This document shows positions 52,078 through 60,512 of a DNA stretch of 64,000 bases, piece by piece. Positions within the stretch are counted from its first letter, which is position 1. Each line of letters opens with the position of its first letter. Origin of the DNA: Streptomyces taklimakanensis (GTDB taxonomy: Bacteria; Actinomycetota; Actinomycetes; Streptomycetales; Streptomycetaceae); contig NZ_WIXO01000001.1 in NCBI RefSeq assembly GCF_009709575.1, positions 5,086,001 to 5,150,000 of the forward strand, written 5' to 3'. The translations under genes and the position numbers were made by a program. The notes under the pieces were generated by a model that ran no database searches, was not told where the DNA came from, and saw only the letters and a program-made list of their open reading frames with translations.

Positions 52078-53346
52078 ATGGCCACCACCCCGGTCGCCAC
52101 ATCCGTCTTCGAGACCCTGGAATCGGAGGTGCGCAGCTACTGCCGTGGCTGGCCCACCGTCTTCGAGAGCGCGCGGGGGTGCCACCTCCACGACGAGGAC
52201 GGCCACGCCTACCTCGACTTCTTCGCCGGGGCCGGCTCGTTGAACTACGGCCACAACAACCCGGTCCTCAAACGCGCGCTGCTGGACTACCTGGAGCGCG
52301 ACGGCGTCACCCACGGCCTGGACACGCACACCGTCGCCAAGCGCGAGTTCCTGGAGACCTTCCAGCGGACGATCCTGGCCCCGCGCGGGCTGGACCACAA
52401 GGTGATGTTCCCCGGCCCCACCGGCACCAACGCCGTCGAGGCCGCCCTGAAGCTGGCCCGCAAGGTCAAGGGACGGGAGGCGATCGTCTCCTTCACCAAC
52501 GCCTTCCACGGCATGTCGCTGGGCTCGCTGGCGGTGACCGGCAACGCCTTCAAGCGCGCCGGCGCCGGCGTGCCGCTGGTGCACGGCACCCCGATGCCGT
52601 TCGACAACTACCTCGACGGCAAGGTCGAGGACTTCCTGTGGTTCGAGCGGCTGCTGCGGGACCCGGGCTCCGGCCTGAACCGGCCGGCCGCGGTGATCGT
52701 GGAGACCGTGCAGGGCGAGGGCGGCATCAACGTCGCCCGCGCCGAGTGGCTGCGCGCCCTGGCCGAGCTGTGCCGCCGCTGGGACATGCTGCTCATCGTC
52801 GACGACGTCCAGATGGGCTGCGGCCGCACGGGGGCCTTCTTCTCCTTCGAGGAGGCCGGCATCGTGCCCGACGTCGTCGTCCTGTCGAAGTCGATCAGCG
52901 GCTACGGCCTGCCCATGGCCCTGACGCTGTTCCGTCCCGAGCTGGACGTGTGGGAGCCGGGCGAGCACAACGGCACCTTCCGCGGCAACAACCCCGCCTT
53001 CGTCACCGCCACCGCGGCGCTGGAGACCTACTGGGCGGACGGCGGCACCGAGGAGCAGACCCTCGCCCGCGGCCGTCAGGTGGAGGAGGCGTTGCGCGAG
53101 ATCGTCGCCGAACACCGTCGGCGCGGCGCCGAGTACCGGGGCCGCGGCCTGGCCTGGGGGTTGACCTTCACCGACCGGGGGCACGCCGCCCGGATCTGCT
53201 CCCGCGCCTTCGAGCTCGGCCTGCTCGTCGAGACCTCCGGTCCCGAGAGCGAGGTCGTCAAGCTGCTCCCGCCGCTGACCGCGACCCCCGAGGAGCTGGA
53301 CGAGGGCCTGCGGGTCCTGGCCCGAGCCGTCGACGAGACGGTCTGA
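52078..53346 (+). CDS. ectB: Diaminobutyrate--2-oxoglutarate transaminase
   Basis: This is a PLP-dependent class III aminotransferase of 422 residues that makes L-2,4-diaminobutyrate from aspartate semialdehyde. Features are FFAGAGSLNYGHNNP (EctB signature), VMFPGPTGTNAVEAALKLARK, LLIVDDVQMGCGRTG, and SKSISGYGLPMAL with the Schiff-base Lys. ATG 52078 follows GAGGAG. It is followed by a terminator and an opposing gene: ectC (ectoine synthase) and ectD, which usually come next in streptomycetes, are absent here. Confidence 0.95.
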   Translation: MATTPVATSVFETLESEVRSYCRGWPTVFESARGCHLHDEDGHAYLDFFAGAGSLNYGHNNPVLKRALLDYLERDGVTHGLDTHTVAKREFLETFQRTILAPRGLDHKVMFPGPTGTNAVEAALKLARKVKGREAIVSFTNAFHGMSLGSLAVTGNAFKRAGAGVPLVHGTPMPFDNYLDGKVEDFLWFERLLRDPGSGLNRPAAVIVETVQGEGGINVARAEWLRALAELCRRWDMLLIVDDVQMGCGRTGAFFSFEEAGIVPDVVVLSKSISGYGLPMALTLFRPELDVWEPGEHNGTFRGNNPAFVTATAALETYWADGGTEEQTLARGRQVEEALREIVAEHRRRGAEYRGRGLAWGLTFTDRGHAARICSRAFELGLLVETSGPESEVVKLLPPLTATPEELDEGLRVLARAVDETV

Positions 53347-53390
53347 GGACGTGTCCCTCCCCGTCCCGAGCGGCGGGGCACGCGGTGCGA

Positions 53391-53423
53391 GGCCGCGACC
53401 GGTCCCCCGATCCGGTCGCGGCC
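53391..53423. terminator. Terminator after ectB
   Basis: Perfect 12-bp arms (53391-53402 and 53412-53423) flank a 9-nt loop, 45 nt after the ectB stop and 20 nt before the convergent flavoprotein gene. It is likely bidirectional and closes a two-gene ect operon. Confidence 0.75.
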
Positions 53424-53442
53424 CCGCTGCTGTGGGGGTCGG

Positions 53443-54897
53443 TCACGCGCCGCAGCAGCCGCCGGCCGGGGTCCGGTCGGCCGGTGCGCTCCGGTCGGTC
53501 TGCGCGGCTTCGGCCGTGGCCAGGGCCGTGGCGGTCGCGGTGGCGCCGAGCCGGACGACCTCCGGCGCGGGGGCGCCGCAGCAGCCCGCGCCGGCCCGGT
53601 CGCCGTCCTCGGCCGCTTCGGGGGTGTCGAAGAGTCCGGCGCCGCCGCACACCCCGGTCTCGGGCAGGGTCAGCTCCACCCGGTCGGCCGACTCCAGGTC
53701 CCCGGCGAGGGCGGTGACGGTGGAGCGGACCTGCTCGTAGCCGGTCATGGCCAGGAAGGTCGGGGCGCGGCCGTAGGACTTCATGCCCACCAGGTACACG
53801 CCCCGCTCGGGGTGGGAGAGCTCGCGGTGGCCGTGGGGGTAGACGGTGCCGCAGGAGTGGACGTTGGGGTCGATCAGCGGGGCGAGCGCCACCGGTGCCT
53901 GGAGGCGCTCGTCCAGGCCCAGGCGCAGCTCGGACAGGAAGGACAGGTCGGGGCGGAAGCCGGTGAGGACGATGATCTGGTCCACCGGCTCGGTGCGCCG
54001 ACCGCCCTCGCCGACCGGCACCAGGCGTCCGTCGCCGTCGCGCTCGATCGCCCGGGTGCGGAAGCCGGTGACCGCGTCGGCGTGACCGTCGTCCACGGCG
54101 GCCTTGGCGGCCAGCCCCAGCGCGCCGCGGGCGGGGAGCTGGTCGGCGGCGCCGCCGCCGAAGGTGTTCCCGGAGATGCCGCGGCGCAGGATCCAGGTGG
54201 CGTGGGTGCCCTTCCCGTCCTCGGAGCGGGCGAGGTCGGCCAGGTAGGCGAGCGCGGTGAAGGCGGAGGCGCCCGACCCGATGACGGCGGTGCGGCGGCC
54301 GGCGTAGCGGGCGCGGACGGCCGGGTCGGCGAGGTCGGGGACGCGGTAGGCGATGCGGTCGGCCGCCGCGCGCTCGCCGAGTGCGGGCAGGCCGTCGCCG
54401 CCGGCCGGGCCGGGAGTGGTCCAGGTGCCGGAGGCGTCGATGACCGCGCGGGCCGGGAGGCGTTCCTCGCGGCCGTCGACGTACCGGAGGTGGACGGTGA
54501 AGGGCCGGCTCTCGCGGTCGGCGTCCACGACGCGGTCGCGCCCGGCGCGGGAGACGCCGGTGACGGTGGCGCCGTAGCGGACCTTCTCGCCGAGGGCGTC
54601 GGCCAGCGGCTGGAGATAGCGCTCGGCCCAGTCGCCGCCGGAGGGGTAGGCGGCCGGATCGGGCTTGGTCCAGCCGGTGGGAGCCAGCAGTTTCTCGGCG
54701 ACCGGGTCGATCACCTCGCCCCAGGTGGAGAACAGCCGCACGTGGCTCCACTCGCGCACCGAGGCGGCCGCGCGGGGACCGGCCTCCAGGACCAGGGGTT
54801 CGATGGCGCGGTCGATCAGGTGGGCGGCGGCGGCCAGGCCGACGGGACCGGCTCCGATCACGACGACGGGCGGTTCGGTGGTGGCGGACGCGTGCAC
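53443..54897 (-). CDS. ArsO-like flavin monooxygenase of the arsenic island
   Basis: The 484-residue flavoprotein has the FAD motif VVVIGAGPVGLAAAA near its start, the flavin monooxygenase-like GSGASAFTALAYL motif for NADPH, and LTGFRPDLSF. The C-terminus holds several Cys (GVCGGAGLF, GCCGAP and the final GGCCGA), which could bind thiophilic metalloids. It lies divergent from an ArsR gene with matching operator copies between them, so arsenic control is likely. GTG 54897 follows AAGGAG at 6 nt and is preferred over ATG 54921. The exact reaction is unknown. Confidence 0.8.
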   Translation of the reverse strand: MHASATTEPPVVVIGAGPVGLAAAAHLIDRAIEPLVLEAGPRAAASVREWSHVRLFSTWGEVIDPVAEKLLAPTGWTKPDPAAYPSGGDWAERYLQPLADALGEKVRYGATVTGVSRAGRDRVVDADRESRPFTVHLRYVDGREERLPARAVIDASGTWTTPGPAGGDGLPALGERAAADRIAYRVPDLADPAVRARYAGRRTAVIGSGASAFTALAYLADLARSEDGKGTHATWILRRGISGNTFGGGAADQLPARGALGLAAKAAVDDGHADAVTGFRTRAIERDGDGRLVPVGEGGRRTEPVDQIIVLTGFRPDLSFLSELRLGLDERLQAPVALAPLIDPNVHSCGTVYPHGHRELSHPERGVYLVGMKSYGRAPTFLAMTGYEQVRSTVTALAGDLESADRVELTLPETGVCGGAGLFDTPEAAEDGDRAGAGCCGAPAPEVVRLGATATATALATAEAAQTDRSAPADRTPAGGCCGA

Positions 54898-54968
54898 GGT
54901 CGGCTCCTTCTGCTTCGACATCCGTCGATGGCTTGTGCGGCCAGCATGACACTTGCTTTGACGACCGT

Positions 54969-55173
54969 CAACATAGACGCATGTCGAATCAATGGGTGGG
55001 GTGGGGGCCTGTCGGCGCCCCGGTGGTCGGGGGCGTGCGCCGCGACCACGGGTGAGGAGGGGGTGAGGCGGAAACGTGCGAGCGGGGCCGCCCTGGTGGC
55101 GGCCCGGGACCGACCGGCCGCTTCCGCCCCTCGTCGAGCCGGTCGGCGCGTGCCAACATAGACATATGTCGAA
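54969..55173. promoter_or_regulatory. Two copies of an ArsR-type operator
   Basis: A 20-bp motif beginning CAACATAGAC and ending ATGTCGAA occurs at 54969-54988 and 55154-55173, with 18 of 20 bases identical. One copy lies upstream of the flavoprotein gene; the other overlaps the arsR start codon. Their inner parts (GACATATGTC) are palindromic. This fits autoregulation by the adjacent ArsR. Confidence 0.75.
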
Positions 55174-55525
55174 CACGAAGGTGCTGCCGGTCCTGGAGAC
55201 CGAGGACGTGGCCCCGTGCTGCCCGCCGCTGACCGAACGCCCGCTGACGGCCGAGGAGGCCGAGCGGACCGCGGCGATGTTCAAGGCGCTGGGCGACCCG
55301 GTGCGACTGCGCCTGTTCTCCCTGGTCGCCTCACACGAGGGCGGTGAGGCGTGCGTGTGCGACATCTCCGACGTGGGCGTCTCCCAGCCCACCGTCAGCC
55401 ACCACCTGAAGAAGCTCAAGGAGGCCGGGCTGTTGACCTCCGAGCGGCGCGGCACCTGGGTGTACTACAGGGTCGCCCCGTCCGTGGTCGCGGCGATGTC
55501 CGCCATGCTCGCCCCGCTTTCCTGA
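55166..55525 (+). CDS. arsR: ArsR-family metalloregulator
   Basis: This is a winged-helix repressor of 119 residues. A CC pair occurs near residue 18 and the metal-binding ACVCDI (about 62-67) lies in helix alpha3. The recognition helix is VSQPTVSHHLKKLKEAGLL, and the wing is RRGTWVYYRV. Arsenite binding to the Cys residues should release it from DNA. The ATG lies within one of the two operator copies, so the transcript may have almost no leader. It controls itself and the divergent flavoprotein gene. Confidence 0.93.
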   Translation: MSNTKVLPVLETEDVAPCCPPLTERPLTAEEAERTAAMFKALGDPVRLRLFSLVASHEGGEACVCDISDVGVSQPTVSHHLKKLKEAGLLTSERRGTWVYYRVAPSVVAAMSAMLAPLS

Positions 55526-55613
55526 TCCCCGACCGGGCCCGGGTGCGCGGGCCGCACGGGCGGGCGGGCAGAATTCCCCCCGTCCGCCCGTCGACTCCTC
55601 CGTGGGAGAGCCC

Positions 55614-56114
55614 GTGCCCACCCCGTTCACCCTGGCCCCGATGCGTCCCGAGCACGCGGAGCAGGTCCTGGCGATCTACCAGGCCGGGATCGACGAGGGC
55701 AACGCCACCTTCGAGACCGCCGCGCCCTCCTGGGAGGAGTTCGACCGGACGAAGCTGCCCGAGCACCGCCTGGTCGCCCTCGCGCCCGACGACACGGTCG
55801 TCGGCTGGGTGGCCGTCTCCCCGGTATCGGCCCGAGCGGCGTACGCCGGGGTGGTCGAGCACTCGATCTACGTCCACCCCGACCACCGCGGCCGGGGCGT
55901 CGCCCGCGCCCTGCTGGACGCACTGATCACCGCCACCGAACAGGCGGGCGTCTGGACGATCCAGGCCGGCGTCTTCCCGGAGAACACCGGCAGTCTCGCC
56001 CTGCACCGAGGAGCCGGGTTCCGGGTGATCGGCACTCGTGAGCGGGTGGGGCGGCTGCACGGGACGTGGCGGGACGTGTGGTTGATCGAGCGCCGCAGTC
56101 CCGTCGTCGGCTGA
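55614..56114 (+). CDS. GNAT acetyltransferase, possibly ArsN1-like
   Basis: This is a 166-residue acetyltransferase of the phosphinothricin acetyltransferase type. It has YQAGIDEGNATFET near the start, the acetyl-CoA loop VHPDHRGRGVARALL, and AGVFPENTGSLALHRGAGF. Related ArsN1 enzymes in ars operons acetylate arsinothricin, an arsenical antibiotic. Its place directly after arsR suggests this role, but acetylation of phosphinothricin-like or methionine sulfoximine-type amines is equally possible from sequence. GTG 55614 follows GGGAGAG. Confidence 0.8.
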   Translation: MPTPFTLAPMRPEHAEQVLAIYQAGIDEGNATFETAAPSWEEFDRTKLPEHRLVALAPDDTVVGWVAVSPVSARAAYAGVVEHSIYVHPDHRGRGVARALLDALITATEQAGVWTIQAGVFPENTGSLALHRGAGFRVIGTRERVGRLHGTWRDVWLIERRSPVVG

Positions 56115-56120
56115 TCCGCG

Positions 56121-57266
56121 TCACACTCGGGCCCGTCGTCCCTCCCGTCCGGAAGCGGCCGGGGTCGACCGGTCGGTGAAGCGTCGCCGCCAGGCGAGGG
56201 CGACGTAGACCAGGGCGATGAGGACGGGGACCTCGATGAGGGGGCCGACGACGCCGGCCAGGGCCTGGCCGGAGGTGACGCCGAAGGTGGCGATGGCCAC
56301 CGCGATGGCCAGTTCGAAGTTGTTGCCCGCGGCGGTGAAGGCGAGGGTGGTGGTGCGCTCGTAGGCCAGGCCGATGGCCTTGCCCAGGGCGAAGGTGCCG
56401 AAGAACATCAGCGCGAAGTACACCAGCAGCGGCAGGGCGATGCGGGCGACGTCGAGTGGCTGGGAGGTGATGGTCCTCCCCTGGAGGGCGAAGAGGATCA
56501 CGATGGTGAACAGCAGCCCGTACAGGGCCCAGGGGCCGATCCTGGGCAGGAAGCGCTGCTCGTAGTTCCGGCGGCCCATCCTCTGCTCGCCGATGCGGCG
56601 GGTGAGGTAGCCGGCGGCCAGGGGGACGCCGAGGAAGACGGCGACGTTGGCGGCGATCTCCCAGGCGGAGACGTCCAGGGCCGTGCCGTCGCCCAGGCCG
56701 AGCCAACCGGGCAGCAGGTCGAGGTAGAACCAGCCCAGCAGGCCGAAGGCGAGGACCTGGAAGACGCTGTTGAGAGCGACCAGGACGGCGGCGGCCTCGC
56801 GGTCGCCGCAGGCCAGGTCGTTCCAGATGATGACCATGGCGATGCAGCGGGCCAGGCCGACGATGATCAGTCCGGTGCGGTACTCGGGCAGGTCGGGCAG
56901 GAAGATCCAGGCCAGGGCGAACATCACGGCCGGGCCGACGATCCAGTTGACCACCAGGGAGGAGATCATGAGCCGCTTGTCGCCGGTGACGGCGTCGAGT
57001 TTGTCGTAGCGGACCTTGGCCAGCACCGGGTACATCATGACCAGCAGGCCGAGCGCGATGGGCAGCGAGATGCCGCCGATCTCGACCTTGCTCAGGGCGT
57101 CGCCCAGGCCGGGGACCAGCCGGCCCAGTCCGAGGCCGGCGGCCATGGCGGCCAGGATCCACACCGCCAGGAACCGGTCCAGGGTGGAGAGTTTGGCGAC
57201 GATCGAGGCGTCTTCGGTGGCGGGTCCCGCGGCGGAGGGCCGGGGGGTGGGGTCGGTGGTGGTCAC
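56121..57266 (-). CDS. acr3: Arsenite efflux transporter Acr3
   Basis: This is a ten-helix membrane transporter of 381 residues that exports arsenite. It has the conserved VGLARCIAMVIIWNDLACGD, with the Cys needed for arsenite transport, and FTAAGNNFELAIAVAIATFG, a family hallmark. GTG 57266 overlaps the stop of the upstream arsR gene (GTGA), so the two form an operon. It is convergent with the acetyltransferase gene, only 6 bp apart, with no terminator visible. Confidence 0.95.
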   Translation of the reverse strand: MTTTDPTPRPSAAGPATEDASIVAKLSTLDRFLAVWILAAMAAGLGLGRLVPGLGDALSKVEIGGISLPIALGLLVMMYPVLAKVRYDKLDAVTGDKRLMISSLVVNWIVGPAVMFALAWIFLPDLPEYRTGLIIVGLARCIAMVIIWNDLACGDREAAAVLVALNSVFQVLAFGLLGWFYLDLLPGWLGLGDGTALDVSAWEIAANVAVFLGVPLAAGYLTRRIGEQRMGRRNYEQRFLPRIGPWALYGLLFTIVILFALQGRTITSQPLDVARIALPLLVYFALMFFGTFALGKAIGLAYERTTTLAFTAAGNNFELAIAVAIATFGVTSGQALAGVVGPLIEVPVLIALVYVALAWRRRFTDRSTPAASGREGRRARV

Positions 57267-57577
57267 GGGCAGGCCCTCTTCGTCTCGGCGGCGCGGGTGG
57301 TGCGGGCGGTGCGGGCCAGCTCGGTGAAGGAGCGGCCCAGGGCTTCGATGACGTCCGGGCGCAGCCGGTAGTAGGTGTACCGGCCGCACGGCTCGGTCTC
57401 CACGACCCCGGCTTCCCGCAGGACGCGCAGGTGGTTGGAGAGGTTGGTCTGCCTGGCCCCGGTCTCGGCCACCAGGTGGGTGGTGCACAGGGTCTCGGTG
57501 GCCAGCAGGGTCACGATGCGCATCCTGAGCGGATCGGCGAGCACCCGGATCAGGTCAGTGTCGACTGACGTCAGCAT
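57263..57577 (-). CDS. arsR: ArsR-family repressor of the acr3 operon
   Basis: The second ArsR protein (104 residues) has the wing-helix features RQTNLSNHLRVLREAGVV and CGRYTYYRL. Cys-containing ETLCTTHLVAETG lies in the metal-sensing helix; its spacing differs from the ArsR at 55166. It is co-transcribed with acr3 and divergent from arsC, with a short palindrome in the 70-bp gap. It should sense arsenite or antimonite. Confidence 0.93.
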   Translation of the reverse strand: MLTSVDTDLIRVLADPLRMRIVTLLATETLCTTHLVAETGARQTNLSNHLRVLREAGVVETEPCGRYTYYRLRPDVIEALGRSFTELARTARTTRAAETKRACP

Positions 57578-57579
57578 GG

Positions 57580-57599
57580 GCTGATAATTTCACATCAGC
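57580..57599. promoter_or_regulatory. Candidate ArsR operator between arsR-acr3 and arsC
   Basis: GCTGAT (57580-57585) and ATCAGC (57594-57599) flank an AT-rich 8-nt centre in the short divergent gap. The position and symmetry fit control of both directions by the ArsR protein encoded at 57263. A TCAGT/ACTGA repeat lies just inside the arsR gene. Confidence 0.5.
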
Positions 57600-57647
57600 C
57601 GGGAGTGATGCCATCCCGGTTCCGTCGAGAGGTGAGAGAGAGCCGTG

Positions 57648-58070
57648 ATGTCCGAGAAACCGTCCGTGCTGTTCGTCTGCGTCCACAATGCCGGCCGCTC
57701 CCAGATGGCCGCCGCCTGGCTGACCCACCTGGCCGGGGACCGGATCGAGGTCCGCTCCGCCGGCTCCGCTCCGGCCGACGAGGTCAACCCGGCCGCGGTC
57801 GAGGCGATGCGGGAGGCCGGCATCGACATCTCCGCCGAGACCCCCAAGGTGCTCACCGTCGAGGCCGTCCAGGCGTCCGACTACGTGATCACCATGGGCT
57901 GCGGCGACACCTGCCCGGTCTTCCCCGGCAAGCGCTACCTCGACTGGAAGCTGGACGACCCGGCCGGACAGGGCGTGGCGGCCGTCCGCCCCATCCGCGA
58001 CGAGATCAAGGCCCGCATCGAGGCACTGATCGCCGAGATCGACGCCGGGGCGGTCCGGACGGAGGCGTGA
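57648..58070 (+). CDS. arsC: Thioredoxin-coupled arsenate reductase
   Basis: This is a low-molecular-weight phosphatase-fold arsenate reductase of 140 residues. The CX5R loop (CVHNAGR) binds arsenate. A second redox Cys pair occurs in MGCGDTCPVFPG, and KRYLDWKLDDPAG is typical of the thioredoxin-linked ArsC family. It turns arsenate into arsenite for export by Acr3. ATG 57648 is better placed after GAGAGAG than GTG 57645. The gene ends within a strong hairpin. Confidence 0.95.
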   Translation: MSEKPSVLFVCVHNAGRSQMAAAWLTHLAGDRIEVRSAGSAPADEVNPAAVEAMREAGIDISAETPKVLTVEAVQASDYVITMGCGDTCPVFPGKRYLDWKLDDPAGQGVAAVRPIRDEIKARIEALIAEIDAGAVRTEA

Positions 58071-58088
58071 GGACCTCCGTCCGGACCG
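58051..58088 (+). terminator. Terminator overlapping the end of arsC
   Basis: A perfect 15-bp stem (58051-58065 with 58074-58088) has an 8-nt loop that contains the arsC stop codon. The 3-prime end of the coding sequence forms the left arm. Confidence 0.7.
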
Positions 58089-58259
58089 GCCGTTCGACCG
58101 GGAGCGGGCCGCGTCCGCGGCGGCACCCCCGGGCGAGGTGGGCGTGGCGCGCGGACGGACGCGCCGACCTCTTGTCCTCGGCGGACGCCGCCGGCCGCCC
58201 GGGTCGGCGCGGGGCCCGGACGGCCGGTGCGGTCGGGGGCGTTCCCCGTGGGGCGTGGG

Positions 58260-59762
58260 TCAGTGGCTGTCGGCGAGTTGTCCGGCGAGCCGTTCGTGGA
58301 TGGCGGCGCTGGGCTTGTTCAGGCCGACGATGGTGACCTTCTTGCCGCGGGCGGCGTACTTGGTCTCGATCGCGTCCAGCGCGGCCACCGAGGAGGCGTC
58401 CCAGATGTGGGCGTCGGACAGGTCGATGACGACGTCGTCGGGGTCGCCGGCGTAGTCGAACTGGTAGACCAGATCGTTGGAGGAGGCGAAGAACAGTTCG
58501 CCGGTGACGGCGTAGACGGCCTGGGTGCCGTCGGGGTCCACGACGGCGGAGACCTCGGCGAGGTGGGCGACCCGCTTGGCGAAGATCACCATGGCGGTGA
58601 CGACGCCGACGACGACGCCGATGGCGAGGTTGTGGGTGGCGACCACCACGGCGACGGTGACGGCCATCACGGCGGTCTCGCCGACGGGCATCCGCCTGAG
58701 GGTCTTCGGTGCGATGGAGTGCCAGTCGAAGGTGGCGAAGGAGACCAGGATCATCACCGCGACCAGGGCGGCCATCGGGATGGTGGAGACGACGGGGCCG
58801 AGGGTGACCACCAGGATGAGCAGGAAGACGCCGGCGAGGAAGGTCGACAGACGGGTGCGGGCGCCGGAGGTCTTGACGTTGATCATGGTCTGGCCGATCA
58901 TCGCGCAGCCGCCCATGCCGCCGAAGAGGCCGGTGACGACGTTGGCGATGCCCTGGCCGATGGACTCGCGGGTCTTGCCCGAGTGGGTGTCGGTGATGTC
59001 GTCGACCAGCTTGGCCGTCATCAGCGACTCCATCAGCCCCACCAGGGCCAGGGCCAGGGCGTAGGGGGCGATGGTGGTCAGGGTCTCCACCGTGAACGGC
59101 ACGTCGGGCAGGCCGGGGGTGGGCAGGGACGAGGGAAGCTCGCCCTTGTCGCCGACGGTGGGCACCGCGATGCCGGCGGCGATGGTGATGGCGGTGAGGA
59201 CGACGATGGAGACCAGCGGGGCGGGCACCACCGTGGTGACCTTGGGGAAGAGCACCATCAGCGCCAGCCCGCCGGTCACCAGCGGGTAGACCGCCCAGGG
59301 CACGTCGGTGATCTCGGGCACCTGTGCCATGAAGATCAGGATGGCCAGGGCGTTGACGAAGCCGACCATCACGCTGCGCGGCACGAACCGCATGAGTTTG
59401 GCCACCCCGAGCGCGCCCAGGGCGATCTGCATCAGGCCGCCGAGGATGACGGCGGCGATCAGATGGCCCAGGCCGTGCTCGTGGTTGAGCGGGGCGATGA
59501 CCAGGGCGACGGCGCCGGTGGCGGCGGAGATCATCGCCTTGCGACCGCCCACGATCGAGATCACCACGGCCATGGTGAAGGAGGCGAACAGGCCCACGGC
59601 CGGATCGACGCCGGCGATGATCGAGAAGGAGATCGCCTCGGGGATCAGCGCCAGGGCGACGACCAGGCCGGCCAGCACCTCGGTGCGGAAGACCTTCGCC
59701 GAGGACAGCCACTCGGGGCGGGAGGGGCGCAGTCGGAGGACCGCGGGAGTGTCAGCGGACAT
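58260..59762 (-). CDS. SulP-family anion transporter with STAS domain
   Basis: This is a 500-residue transporter of the sulfate permease family. About ten to twelve membrane segments start at LAGLVVALALIPEAISF, the SulP signature near the N-terminus. A cytoplasmic STAS domain (about 405-495) contains VVIDLSDAHIWDASSVAALD. Substrates in the family include sulfate, bicarbonate and other anions, and specificity cannot be read. ATG 59762 precedes the conserved part, although the ribosome site is weak. It is divergent from a MerR-type regulator with a possible operator between them. Confidence 0.9.
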   Translation of the reverse strand: MSADTPAVLRLRPSRPEWLSSAKVFRTEVLAGLVVALALIPEAISFSIIAGVDPAVGLFASFTMAVVISIVGGRKAMISAATGAVALVIAPLNHEHGLGHLIAAVILGGLMQIALGALGVAKLMRFVPRSVMVGFVNALAILIFMAQVPEITDVPWAVYPLVTGGLALMVLFPKVTTVVPAPLVSIVVLTAITIAAGIAVPTVGDKGELPSSLPTPGLPDVPFTVETLTTIAPYALALALVGLMESLMTAKLVDDITDTHSGKTRESIGQGIANVVTGLFGGMGGCAMIGQTMINVKTSGARTRLSTFLAGVFLLILVVTLGPVVSTIPMAALVAVMILVSFATFDWHSIAPKTLRRMPVGETAVMAVTVAVVVATHNLAIGVVVGVVTAMVIFAKRVAHLAEVSAVVDPDGTQAVYAVTGELFFASSNDLVYQFDYAGDPDDVVIDLSDAHIWDASSVAALDAIETKYAARGKKVTIVGLNKPSAAIHERLAGQLADSH

Positions 59763-60110
59763 GCATCCGTTTCCGTGTCGGGCGCGCAGACGGCGGGGCG
59801 TGCGCGCGCAGCGTGCGCGACTTTCGTGCGGGAGCAAGGGGACCCGGTCGTGCCGCGCCGTCGTCGGTGACGGGGGCGCGATCGGGGGCGGAAGTCGGAC
59901 GTGACTTCCGGTCGGGCGTCATTGCCCAACAAGATCCGGGTGGGCGGTGTTCCGTCCGGGAACAAACTCTACCCTGACGTGAGGGATGGTTGCGGCCGTG
60001 GTCCTGTGAATCCCAGGTGAACCGCGCGCGGGAGCTTGTGATTCGCCTCACCCGGTAGGGTTGGGGGTTACGGATCCGAAAACCGTTCGGATGGCAGAGG
60101 GGACGCGGCA
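59763..60110. other. Divergent promoter region of the SulP and MerR genes
   Basis: This is a 348-bp gap between two divergent genes. It includes one inverted repeat listed separately and no protein gene that I can support. It should carry both promoters. Confidence 0.45.
59970..59987. promoter_or_regulatory. Candidate MerR-type operator
   Basis: An imperfect inverted repeat, TACCCTGACGTGAGGGAT, lies between the divergent SulP and MerR genes. Its layout (two GC arms around a short centre) resembles sites bound by MerR-type regulators. Binding is unproven. Confidence 0.4.
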
Positions 60111-60512
60111 GTGACGGACGAGCGGCGGATGCGGATCGGTGAGGTGGCCGAGCGGACGGGCCTGTCGCTGCGCACCATCCGGCACTACGAGGAGGTCGGC
60201 CTGGTGGTCCCCTCCGCCCGCACCAAGGGCGGCTTCCGGCTCTACACCGCCGCCGACGTGGACCGGCTGATGGTGGTGCGCCGGATGAAGCCGTTGGACT
60301 TCTCCCTGGAGGAGATGCGCGACCTGCTGTCCATCACCGACCGGCTCTCGGATGCCGGATCCCTGGCGGAGGCCGAGCGCGAGCGGTTGCGCGAACGCCT
60401 GGACGCCTACCGCAGGGTCGCCGACGCCCGCTGCGAGACGCTGCGCGCCCGGCTGATGGCCGCCGAGGACTTCGCCGCCACCCTCCGCGGCAGACTCGCC
60501 GCCCACGACTGA
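60111..60512 (+). CDS. MerR-family transcriptional regulator
   Basis: This is a 133-residue regulator with the MerR winged helix at its start (RIGEVAERTGLSLRTIRHYEEVGLV, then GGFRLYTAADVDRLMVV). A coiled dimerisation helix (about 85-130) follows. Its only Cys (in DARCETLRA) is not in a metal-site pattern, so a small-molecule or other signal is more likely than a metal. GTG 60111 follows GAGGGGA. It likely controls the divergent SulP gene. Confidence 0.88.
   Translation: MTDERRMRIGEVAERTGLSLRTIRHYEEVGLVVPSARTKGGFRLYTAADVDRLMVVRRMKPLDFSLEEMRDLLSITDRLSDAGSLAEAERERLRERLDAYRRVADARCETLRARLMAAEDFAATLRGRLAAHD

Noticed and set aside
58227..59870. A 547-codon plus-strand frame over the SulP gene
   Set aside because: The translation is a His/Asp/Gly-rich low-complexity shadow of the transporter; the opposite strand encodes a clear SulP-STAS protein.
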